A DNA stretch of 64,000 nucleotides from contig JAEVHH010000004.1 in assembly GCA_017607445.1 (NCBI GenBank), positions 806,001 through 870,000 of the forward strand. The letters are read 5' to 3'. The notes beneath the pieces were generated by a model that had not been told where the DNA came from, searched no databases, and was given only the letters and a program-made list of their open reading frames with translations. Shown piece after piece: positions 37,671 through 47,586 of this stretch (its first letter is position 1; each line of letters starts with the position of its first letter). The position numbers and the translations under genes were made by a program. The DNA is from Histoplasma ohiense. Lineage: Eukaryota; Ascomycota; Eurotiomycetes; Onygenales; Ajellomycetaceae.

Positions 37671-38991
37671 TTGTGAAGGGGGACAGTATAATATGCAGAG
37701 ACAGAAGACTTTCATTGAAAAATATAGAATCTGCCACATCTAGTTGTCAAGTGTAGAACTGGTAAAAGATCATATAAGATTAATGACTAGAAAAGAAAGA
37801 AAAAAGAGAAAATCAGAAAAAAGATCTATTCACACACAGCTCTAATGACTGCTGCAAAAGCTTCACTCAACTTCTAAAAATATATAAACATCACAAAAAC
37901 AAAAGAAAAAATATATATCAATGAAAATACTCAAATCAACAATTCTCAGAAACATCTGTATGCAACAAAAAGAAAACTAAAACTCAGTCTATACCAAGGA
38001 CTTCAGAATCTCAAAACATATATATAGAAGTACAGTGCACACCTTCATCTTATGCAGAGTCTGACACACTGATTCAATATCTTCAATAAAAAGATTCACA
38101 GAGAGATCAACAAAACAATGAGCATGCATACACAGAGAAAAACTGATCAGAAGAAAGAAGAACAAGAAAAGAGTGAGCAAAGCAGTTAAGCAGACATCTG
38201 AATTTCTACAGAGACAGATGATAGACACTCATTCAACAGAAGTCAAAGAAAGAGAAGAAATGAAATTAAGAGCAGAGAAGAATGAATAAGTGATGAAAGA
38301 ATCTGAGAAAAAAGCAGAGATAGACATATACAGAGTGACATCAGAAGTAACTGTAGAAGCATTAACAGTCATTCATCACAATGAAAAGAAAGAAGCATAT
38401 GCTTATCAAAGAAACAGAAACTTCTCTTGAAGCTTCAAAGACAGTTGCAACAGAGACAGAGATAGTCAGCAGAACAGTCACACACAGAAAACAGAATATA
38501 AAATTGAAATGACTCTTTACTTCTCACACAACTCACACAAGAAACAGATGTATACTCATTTCAAATATAAAAAAGCATCACATTGCTGTTCAGACTACTC
38601 TGCACACATATTTCTTTTCTATGAATAATCAATTTGAAAGTCATTCATCAGCAAAGAGAATGAAGACACTCATCTGATAAGCTGAAAGTATACAAAGACA
38701 GAGAGACAATGTAAAAATTGATATAAGCAAATATAATATGAAGATTCTCATCTGTTATAATCTCAACAACACAGAGACTCTGTACAATTTCATCTATAAA
38801 AAGTTAGAAAGAAAATTATAGAAAAGAGACAAAGAGGGATATAACATACACTCAGCACAATCAGTACAAACAACAGCTGAATTCAAAAAATGCATAAGAT
38901 TGCTGAAGATTTCATACTTGTTTCAAGCAAGAGATGCAACAGACAAATAACTGATAAAGCAGATTGTGTTGTACAGCACTTGCATATGAAA
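37671..38991. other. Element F, region between pol and the antisense exons
   Basis: AT-rich and purine-rich on the plus strand. No frame resembles pol. Minus-strand fragments such as 37989-38228 are hydrophobic and Cys-containing but too degenerate to call. It may hold the 3' part of the antisense gene of 38992-39660. Confidence 0.35.
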
Positions 38992-39660
38992 TCATATTTT
39001 GAAGAAAGCAGTGGAAGCAGAAGAAAGATATGAAGAATAGAGAGAAGAGCTGTGAAAGATGTATAGAGCTTTTTGAAGAGTGAGTGAAAGAGAGGAATCA
39101 GCATAGAAAGAGGGGGGGGGATTGATGGAGACAAGAGAGATGGAACCAGAGACAGAAGAGATGAAGACATGAATAAAAGCAGAGAAGACAGCAGCAGAGG
39201 ACAACACAGAGACATCCATCATTTCATCATCATCACAAACACTGTCATCACTGTTCACATCCTCATCAACCACTTCACTTACATTCTGATCATTGACAGA
39301 GATAGCCACATTGTCATCATCTACCCCCACAACATTGTTGTAAGCAATCTCCTCAATAGAAGCAAGATCACACATGGAAGAGACATCAGAAGAGAAGAGA
39401 GAATAATCACAAGCAAGACAGACACTCTGACAATGAGAAGTAGAAACTAATGACAATTAGCAACTGCAAAAATCATCAGATTAGCTTTTGACAAGATTTG
39501 ATCAACAAGAACTTATCAATAAATCACACAATGTAATCAGAACAGTAGAAGACACAGCAATCAGAGGTCATATCACAGAATAGAGAGGCTAGACATTTGA
39601 TAGAAGAGGATAGATGCATAGAACAATTGAAGCAGAGCAAGAGAGATCAAGTGTATGAGA
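38992..39660 (-). pseudogene. Antisense Cys-rich and acidic ORF inside element F
   Basis: On the minus strand, bases about 39660-39515 encode a Cys cluster (C-x2-C-x9-C-x5-C-x5-CC) with TGA stops. A candidate 68-nt intron (39514-39447; donor ATAAGT, branch GCTAAT, acceptor CATTAG) joins it in phase to an exon 39446-38992 that stays open for about 150 codons, with further Cys, a strongly acidic Asp/Glu stretch and a Ser-rich C-terminus. There is no clear ATG. Position and style resemble the antisense gene in D, but the sequences are not obviously homologous. No function assigned. Confidence 0.35.
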
Positions 39661-39836
39661 GAGCAAATGAAAGAGAATAGTTGTGAATATGATATTGATT
39701 AGTAATGGGCTGATGTTGTTGTGATAGAGACTCTTGTGCACACAAAGTGAGCATCTTATCTATTGCAGAATAGTGCATTGCAAAAGTGGGTGCACACAGC
39801 ATAACACTATTTCCATCACAAGGGTGTAGACAGATT

Positions 39837-39849
39837 TGGTAGGGGAGGA
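39837..39849 (+). other. Polypurine tract of element F
   Basis: GGTAGGGGAGGA immediately before the 3' LTR, the usual site of plus-strand priming in Gypsy elements. Confidence 0.7.
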
Positions 39850-39995
39850 TGTGATAATTTTGACTTATTATTCTTCTGTGATGTACATCACTCTCTATTA
39901 TTAAGAATGGTGTATGCTACTGCACTAGTTATTTTGTATAAGAAGAGCTGCAAAGCTTAGAAGCTTTGAACAGCTTAAGCAACCTTTGAACTACA
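39850..39995 (+). repeat. 3' LTR of element F
   Basis: 146 bp, TGTGATAATTTTGAC to CTTTGAACTACA, followed by AATC. Confidence 0.94.
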
Positions 39996-39999
39996 AATC

Positions 40000-40685
40000 A
40001 ACTGATCCACACAGATGAAAATTTTGCTCTTGATAAAGAGATTCTTTTAATAGAGAACAGACAGCTACAGCAAGCTCTTAATCATGAAAGAAGATGTCAC
40101 AAGTGTGGCAGAATCATGGAATTGCTAGATTCTTCAAATTCATCATTGACACAGTTCTTTTCATCAGCAAAGATGCAGTACATTCACAAGCAAATGACAG
40201 TTTCTGAAGCTGTCAAAAAGAATGAGCAGGCTTGTAAGAAGAATGCCAAGTTGCAATGCACTATTCTTAAGAAGCAGAAGAAGACAGATATCATGAAGCA
40301 GTGGATGCAATGAAATACTGTTCATCAGACAGCAAAGCAGCAAAAAGAGATGAATAAGACTGCAAGAGCTGCTCAACAGCAGATTGAAAAGAAGCTTAGA
40401 GATGTAAGAAAGACTCAAAAGCAAAAAGAGAGAGAAGAACAAGCTACTGTACAGCTGCAATCAAGATTGAATAAGAAAAAGATTGAAGAATTCAAAAATC
40501 ACCTTTCTAATCAGAAAATCAGATTCTCAATTTTGCAAAGAGTGACTAAATTGCATTTTCAGAGCCCTGTCAGTGTGCCCATGGATCTGCTGCCAGAGGG
40601 ATCTGACAATATTGCAATCTCTACTGATTTGATGACTGTCTGCTCACTGAATCTGCCTCCACTCAAGATTTCATGTTCTGGATGA
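40000..40685 (+). pseudogene. pogo/Fot1-type transposase, piece 3 (C-terminal tail)
   Basis: Continues the frame of 31882-31990 after removal of F. It encodes the C-terminal tail typical of fungal pogo transposases: a Ser-rich segment with FFSSAKMQ, then a long Lys/Gln/Ala-rich coiled coil (about 40190-40500). There is one TGA near 40311. The natural end is TGA 40683-40685. Compared with piece 1 this tail has few stops. Confidence 0.72.
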
Positions 40686-41473
40686 GTTATTAAGCCAAAC
40701 AAATGTCTACAAGATTAGCTATATATTTTTATATGTAATTCTATGTATTTATTTTCATCATATAATATTTTATCTTAAAATCTAATTGCGTTGTTGAGAT
40801 ATCGTTGAGATGATTCCATCATAGTAGTGGCGAAATGGCGAGCGTTAGGTGGAAACGAGCGTTAGGTGGTTGATTACGTTAGCTTATGCGGTCAGCCCTA
40901 CAAGCCCTTTGGGCTCTAATCTAAACCTTCGAAATGCGAAATCTCAGCTCGTGGATGGAAAAAAAAAAAAAAAAAAAAGGTCATGAACCCTATCCAAGGA
41001 ATTTATATGGCCATTTTTATGTGTATGCTTGGAGAAGAATTGATAAGATCTGGACAAAACTAAACCCCAACAACTTCTCTAGTGGCATCTGCATCTACAT
41101 CTGCAGCTGTTATTCATCTTCCCCTTTCAATCATCGTATCGTGGAAGCAATTATGATAAATAGAACTGAAGTACAGAATATTATATATCTAACTTCAAAA
41201 GGGTTCGAAGAAAATGACAACAAAGATAGCGAGAACAAAGATGGGACGACGAAAAGGACCTATTTAAAGTAAAAGCCGAGACAAGGAAAAGAAATTAGGC
41301 TAGAAAAGCGCGAGAATAAAGGGCCCTATCTAGACAGAAAAGAGGAACAGTAGACATAACACGTAACACGAACTGATGAAAATGAACGAGAAACATCTCT
41401 AAACAAAGGATTACCCACTTATCAGCAAAACGGAACAAAACACAACTAGCTATCCCTGCCAGCGCCCCCACCC
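40686..41473. other. Boundary between transposon island and gene-rich DNA
   Basis: AT-rich up to about 40785, then CpG reappears. It contains two GAGCGTTAGGTGG direct repeats, an inverted AGCCC-TTT-GGGCT (about 40900-40915) and a run of 20 A (40959-40978). The part from about 41100 is probably the 3' UTR of vps1. An open stretch 40934-41272 crosses the A-run and is not convincing. Confidence 0.6.
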
Positions 41474-44222
41474 TTACTGAACTTGACTAACGATCTCACT
41501 AGCCCTCGACAAGCTTTCCACCATTTGCTGGCACTCCTTTCTCCGGCGGATGGTGTACTCGCTTTCACGGAGGAGGTCTTCTAGTTCTTCAGAGTGGTAC
41601 ATCTGGGCTAGAAGTTCGCGTTGCATTCCATCTTTGGTAAATCTGAGAATCTTGGTAAGTATACATGATAAAAGAAGAGAGCAAGAAACAAGGCATAGAG
41701 GGTATATGTTTTAGGACGTGAATGCACCACAGAGAGAGATAAAGAAATGAAAACGTACTGAACGAGGTTAAGCATAACGGCCTTGGGTACCATGTCAATC
41801 ATAGTTCTCTTGACGATATTATAGTAAGAGCTTATTAGGAGTTCTATTGAATTTTGGCGGTGTCGACGGTCAGTATACGGTATCGTGCAGAAAATCTTGA
41901 AGCGTTTCATGTGCTTGAGGGATTAGGAGGGAAATGGAACATACTAATAACTTCTACCTCAGCGTTCTCGCGTTCAGACAATGTCCCTGAAGCCTTGAGG
42001 GTAGGGGGTGGAGCCTCCATCGCAGCCATCTTCTTCTTATTCTTCGACGCGAAGAAGCTGCCGAAGAAGCCACCGTTGGTATCCGACATGGAGTCGAGAG
42101 ATGGGCTTGCCGCTCGTGGTACTGTGGATGGAGGTAAGGGTTTTCCAGTCTTGGGGTCAACCTGGGTTGGTTTACTGGCAGCATTCCGTTCGTTGACGAT
42201 GGCCATTGCCTAATGTAAAAAGGGTGGTGAGTATAAGCAAGGATGGCGGTGCAAATAATGAGAAGAAAAAAAATGATATATGCTATTTACCCTATGCCCA
42301 TTTAAGAAATCCGGATGGCCTGTATTGATATAGCAGGATTCCATCGCCACGAGATCCTTAACCAGTTTATTCGTGGGGTCCATTGCCTGTTTGAAAAATG
42401 AAATGACAACGCTATGGAATTTTTCCTTCAGCTGTGGATATCTGCGGAACGGTTGCTTGCTGAGGAGCTGGCCCAAGATCCGCACGAGCTCGTCGTAGAC
42501 TAGTGATACGCATTTTAGACTTGGATCTTCGAGTCGCTTTATTTGCTGTTTCACGATAAGTTCGAAGGCGGTTGTCCCGATGAAGAGAGCCGGCGAGGAG
42601 CCCGAAGAGTTACACAGGATTGTCCGAATATCGACATCTTTGACTTGGTCAAATGGATCGACTGCCTTAACGCCGTTGGAGTAGAGTTCATGGAAAACAA
42701 AGCTGATACGTGCACCGCCTGAGAGCTCAATGCTAGACAATTCCTGGTAGTTACCATCCAGAACTGTCCGAAATTCAGTGCAGAATTCTGTGATTATATT
42801 GAGGACGATGTTTGAGCTATTTCCGAGCATGGAGTCACCAAGTTGGGCCAGTTCTACGCTGTATTTCTGGAGAGAAGCTGCGATACGGGCTTTGATATCG
42901 GGAAGTGTTTGTTTAATGTGCATCATAAGAATCTAGATACGGTTGTTAGCTTCTATCGCAGAGAGGGGCATTTTAGAATTATTGATTCAGTCCCGGCTTA
43001 CCAAATTCAATTTTCTCGCCAGATATGGCGTTCCGCAGTAGGATGACTTATTCCTATAGGCCTTGTGGTTCTCAAAGAAATTTTTCTCGTGCTCCAAAGC
43101 ATAGGAAATAGGTCTTTTATTCTCAATATCCCGTTGCCCACGGTTGACGACAGGGACATAGCCTAGCCGCAAGGGAATAATTCTGCCAGCAAGAATATCT
43201 ACCACATCTGTGCCTGCATCCATAAGATCCACTTTCGTAAGCACACCAATGGTACGTTGCCCTTCCGGGTCCACTTCCCGCGCGAGTTTCAGGCCGTCAG
43301 AGTTGGCAAGGTCCTGGTTCGCAGCGGTGACGGCGAGGATAATAGCATTAGGCTTGCTGATCTGCTTCAACACCATATCTCTTATTTGTTTCTCGATATC
43401 TTTCGGCTGATCTCCCACGGGGACTTTGGTTAAACCGGGCAGGTCGACCAAGGTAAGTGTCAGGACGTTAGGGGAGAATATTCTCAGGTTAATCGGTGCT
43501 GGCGAAATGCCAGCATTGCGCCCAGTTTTCTGCTCCGTCTCGCGTACAATCTCATCTCTGATCTTGTTGAAATCGTAAAACTTCTGGCCAGGGATATGTA
43601 GGAATTCGCCATATTCGTCCAAGTTGGCTTCCTTATCGGTGGTTTCCAGTTTCTCATCCTTAACACCATTCGTCTGTGCTTTCGAGGAAGCAGGTCTGTT
43701 GATAAGTTGTAGGACTAGTGGCCGTCGAGTTACAATTCCTGAACCTCTAGGGAGACTAATTTATCAAAGGGAAAAGGGAAAAGGAAGTAGACACCCATCA
43801 GTTGGACTATTCTCCCGGAAGACAACTGGAAACGGCGCAACTCACAAATCTCTTCCGACAATATTTTCCAATACGGAACTTTTCCCACTCGACTGCGAAC
43901 CAACAACCACTATCTGTGGAAGATCAATGGGGTTTTGTACCTAGATGAGAGCAGTATCAGCATCGTTATCGGTATCGGTATCCCATGTGTCGTCGCCTAG
44001 GGATGCAGAGTGGGAGTAAAGAAAGAACATACTCCAACGGTCGTGAAGACATCCTGCAGCTTATTTACTAGTGAAATAAGACTGGGGTCATTGACGTTTA
44101 TGCTATTCAGCGGTGGAACCGACACACAATTTGCGAGTTAGCCAGCTAGATATATAGAGCAAAAGCGGCGAGAAGCAAGCCATATGGGGAACGCACGAGT
44201 AACCAGATGGGGTCGCCGACAT
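41474..44222 (-). CDS. vps1: Dynamin-like GTPase Vps1
   Basis: Membrane-remodelling GTPase of vacuolar protein sorting, endocytosis and peroxisome fission. Eight exons on the minus strand: 44222-44197, 44102-44033, 43940-43846, 43755-43002, 42932-42291, 42209-41945, 41843-41759, 41642-41474. Together they are 2,106 nt, 701 aa, the normal family length. The GTPase domain has the P-loop GSQSSGKS (about residues 46-53), DLPG (168-171) and TKVD (237-240); then come the middle domain, a variable insert with a Pro/Ser-rich part and GGFFGSFF, and a C-terminal GTPase effector domain ending SLSRASEIVSQVQ. All introns are GT-AG, 69-116 nt. The ATG at 44222 is chosen because exon 1 (8 codons) joins in phase to the conserved NDPSLISLVNKLQ. 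Its 3' end is only about 0.7 kb from the transposon island. No damage seen. Confidence 0.96.
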
Positions 44223-45434
44223 GTCGGGCGAAAGTAACATTCAAGATAGCTCACTGTTATAGAAGATATAGAATAAGGCCAAAGATAGTTATCGTGAGAA
44301 GGAATACTTTTGGGTGTGGTGTGGTTTGGGCATCACGACGGAGAATGAATGATGAACTCGCATGATGATAATAATAGGCTGGTCATTTTATATGATGACT
44401 AAGCAGGCTGTTATCTTCCACACGACCATGATTTTGCTCTTCAAGATATCTAAGATGCTCTTAGGCATCTGCATTTTTTCAGCAGCACGAGAGGCGGTGA
44501 CTGTTTGCCGCGTCATTTTGGTTTCTGACAGCCCACTCATTCCGCTCAAACTATTGTCGTACCATGCCAGTACTAGTATATATTGCGAAACGCTCTCTGA
44601 CCGAGCGAACCCGGGCGCTAGGAGCCGAAGAAAAGTTACAAGGAAAGCAAAATTCACTGTCTATTGGAGTATCGGAGCAAATCGAAGAGTGCATCCATGC
44701 ATTCACGGAAAGTTCCTCGGTACAAAGCAGGCGCGATGGAAACTGCTAGTGCGAAAGATCCTCAACGGAATAGGCAGATATATAACATATTTGTCAAGAC
44801 GAGAGTACTCTCCTGATACATACTTCAGATTCTGCTATAATCAAGTTGTGTGTATGTACCCTGTTGGTGGCATAGGCAATTATTGAACGACCGTTATTTT
44901 GAACATGAAAAGAAAGGATACCCCCATAGAGAGGAAGTCGAACGAAATACTCTCTCTCCCTCTCTCTCTTTCCTTCCTTCAAACTGATCGGAATAGTATC
45001 ATACAAACAGCTATATAGAACCACACAGGCCAGGCCAGGCCAGATCGAAAAGCCCCATCCATTCCTCGTATTATGGAACAAATTCTCTTGGGGAAATTAA
45101 ATTATAAAAAATCAAAAACAAATGTAGGAAGCCGGATCTCATGGACAAATACTTGCCATCTATTAGGTCATCCAGCACAAACAATCATTGAAGGGACACA
45201 AAAAACTAGACACTACGCAAAATCACAACCGCCTTTAGTATTGTAGAAGCCATGGGCAACCCGTTTAGAACCAATCCCACCAGCTAGAACCCAAAAAACA
45301 AAATAAAATAAAGGAGGGACAGGTATGCGGGTCTTGCAAAAAGATAATAGGGCCTATATATAAAAAGGATGGATAGAATTAGAGGAATGGGAAGATGTAT
45401 ATGTAAACCGTTATAATCATGCAACCAAATTCCT
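44223..45434. other. Intergenic region between vma1 and vps1
   Basis: Upstream region of vps1 and 3' UTR of vma1 (both minus strand). Contains a pyrimidine tract of CT repeats (44949-44980), a common promoter or UTR feature in fungi. A 174-codon plus-strand open frame (44362-44886) has no recognisable motif and I treat it as chance. Confidence 0.6.
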
Positions 45435-47586
45435 CTACAAGTCAGATACCGATGCGAACTTCTCAGACATATCCTGAAGGATTTTTTCGTACTGCAATTC
45501 CATGAAACGTTAGATATCAAATACGATATTCGAGTGAGGGCAGGGGGGAATGGAATGGGGTAGGAGCCATCCATACCTTTTGGGTTACAGCCCGTTCATC
45601 ATCGGGCACCTCAAACTTCATCCCCCGCAACGCATTCTGGATGTCTGCCGTCGCCTCGCGGACCTTGGCCCAACTCTGGCCTTGCGCGATGGCCTTCTGG
45701 CTTTCGTCATGATATCCCATGAACGCCTTCATCATGTATTCTGTTTTCCACAGAGGGCAAAACTGGTCGTAATCGCTGTAGCCGTTCTGCTGTAAGAAGT
45801 CATCTTTGAGCAGCGCCGCGATGTCCAGTGTAATCTTGTCCGGGTCGCCGAGGGCTGATTTGCCAACGAGTTGCACGACCTGGTCTAGGTCTTCGGAGTT
45901 GGTGAGTAGCTCCTTGATTCTATCCCGGAGCCGGGGGAATTCCGGGTGGTCCTTGGCGTAGTATTTATCGAGCACGTTGGTGTATTTGCTGTAGGAAACG
46001 GAGGTGTTGATGGATGGGAAATGCTTTCGCTGCGCAAGCTTCTTGTCAAGACCCCAGAAGACTTGGACGATGCCAAGAGTGCTGGACGTGACGGGGTCGG
46101 AGAAATCGCCACCAGGGGGGCTAACGGCGCCAACGATACTGACACTTCCTTTCCGCTCGGGGCTTCCAAGGGCGATGCTCAGTCCGGCACGTTCGTAGAA
46201 AGAGGCAAGTTTGGCCCCAAGGTAGGCAGGGAAACCTTGGTCAGCGGGCATCTCTCCCAAACGTCCTGAAATTTCACGGAGGGCCTCAGCCCAGCGAGAA
46301 CTGGAGTCTGCCATCATGGCGACGTTTTTACCCTGATCACGGAAGTATTCCGCGACCGTGATACCTGTGTAGATGGAGGCCTCACGGGCAGCGACAGGCA
46401 TGTTGGAAGTGTTGGCAATGAGGCATGTACGTTTCATAATTGGTTCCTTGCGGCCGTCAATGTTGATTGAAAGCTGTGGTACCAGTTAGTCCCGATCCTG
46501 AAAATAAGTCTGTGGGAAGCATCCTACCTCTGGGAAATCCATCAGAACTTCAGCCATCTCATTTCCACGTTCACCGCACCCAACGTACACTATGATGTCA
46601 CTGTTCGAGAATTTGGAGACACTCTGGCTGATAACAGTCTTCCCGCAACCAAACGCACCGGGGATACACACTGTTCCACCTTGAACACTGGGGAAGAGAG
46701 CATCAAGGACACGCTGGCCAACAATGAAGGGAGTATCAGAAGCCAGCTTCTCGCTGACCGGACGAGGAACACGGACCGGCCATTCGTGGGACATACCGAA
46801 CTCCTGTTTCTTACCATCAAACTCAACCTCTAGGAGCTTTTCATCAACGGTATAGCTGCCCGGACCAGCGATGCGTGTGATGGTCCCTCTCGCGCGAGGG
46901 GGGAGCAGGATCTTATGGTCGTTCAGCAAGCTGTTTTCCCACACGCTACCCCATATGTCGCCACCGGTGATGTGGTCTCCAACTTTAAAGTTTGCTGGTT
47001 TGAAATCCCATTTCTTTTCTCGGTCGAGGGCTGGGATAGAGATGCCGCGGGGGATGTAGATACTTTGGGATGCGTCTGAAATGGCTTTGAGGGGTCGTTG
47101 AATACCGTCATAGATGGTTTCCATCAATCCTGGACCAAGTTCTACAGATAATGGTTTCCCTGTTCTAACGACCGGATCGCCGACAGTTACTCCAGCTGGA
47201 AGGCAAGAGGATGCGAGTCAGTTTTGAGTCCGAGGTGTGTCGTTTGGAGGGGTTCTCCTGTATCATATTCACCTGTTTCCTCGTAAACTTGAATTGTTGC
47301 CTTATCTGCATCGATTCGGATGACTTCTCCAACGAGTTGGTCATAGCCCACTCGACACTAGCAAATGTGTATTGAGATCAGCAAATACGATTTCAGGTGG
47401 TGGGATTTTTTGGAGAAAGGATATAATATATATATATATATATATATAGTGGGTACTTACCAGCTCGTACATGGCGCACCCGATCATATTCTCCGCAACC
47501 ACGACAGGCCCAGAGACAGAGTAAATAGAGCCATGTTTCCCCTCATCGGCGCCAGGCCGAGGATTCTTCGAGCTCTTTGGCGGCAT
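45435..47586 (-). CDS. vma1: V-type proton ATPase catalytic subunit A
   Basis: ATP-hydrolysing subunit of the V1 sector that acidifies the vacuole. Five exons: 47586-47461, 47357-47273, 47195-46528, 46473-45577, 45491-45435; 1,833 nt, 610 aa, close to the usual 615-620. Visible features are HGSIYSVSGPVVVAENM at the N-terminus, the P-loop GAFGCGKT (250-257), GERGNEMAEVLMDFPE, SSRWAEALREISGRLGEMPA and the C-terminus ending SEKFASVSDL. The yeast VMA1 intein site (the Cys of GAFGCGKT) is empty. The ATG at 47586 is where family similarity begins; the same frame is open a further 89 codons to an ATG at 47853, with a Pro-rich, unconserved sequence, so a longer N-terminus is possible but unlikely. 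Intron 1 contains an AT-repeat. Confidence 0.96.
47421..47448. repeat. (AT)n microsatellite in vma1 intron 1
   Basis: 28-bp alternating A/T run within the intron 47358-47460, close to its 5' splice site (donor at 47460). Length is likely to vary between strains. Confidence 0.9.

Larger units (their letters stand above)
31991..39995 (+). mobile_element. Gypsy-type element F (third lineage, short LTRs)
   Basis: 8,005-bp LTR retrotransposon with 146-bp LTRs, flanked by AATC (31987-31990 and 39996-39999), a 4-bp target duplication; removing it restores the transposase frame. The plus strand has gag with a CCHC knuckle and pol in a different frame, with order RT then integrase, as in Ty3/Gypsy. 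About 2.1 kb between pol and the 3' LTR is non-pol and has coding-like antisense exons. Among the six LTR elements, only this one keeps the RT YLDD. Confidence 0.93.
1..40870 (+). mobile_element. Outermost pogo/Fot1-type DNA transposon hosting the whole nested LTR-retrotransposon island
   Basis: A single Tc1/mariner-superfamily (pogo/Fot1-like) transposon encloses everything to its right up to the composition change. Its transposase is cut by Gypsy A (448-31876) and Gypsy F (31991-39995). Removing each insertion with one copy of its target duplication rejoins the reading frame exactly. The 5' end lies left of the window. The 3' end is not certain: CpG and GC content recover between 40785 and 40870, where a 13-bp direct repeat GAGCGTTAGGTGG occurs twice (about 40839 and 40857), a plausible subterminal repeat. 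The right limit given is therefore an estimate. Confidence 0.7.

Noticed and set aside
1..40000. Functional retrotransposon genes or an endogenous virus with envelope
   Set aside because: Every gag and pol is broken by many stops, and no envelope-like membrane protein follows pol in any element.
41907..42206. Separate small genes suggested by single open frames in vps1 and vma1
   Set aside because: They are individual exons of the spliced genes; phases and splice sites fit exactly.
44362..44886. 174-codon plus-strand open frame with ATG upstream of vps1
   Set aside because: No recognisable domain, lies in the promoter side of vps1, residue use looks random; probably chance.
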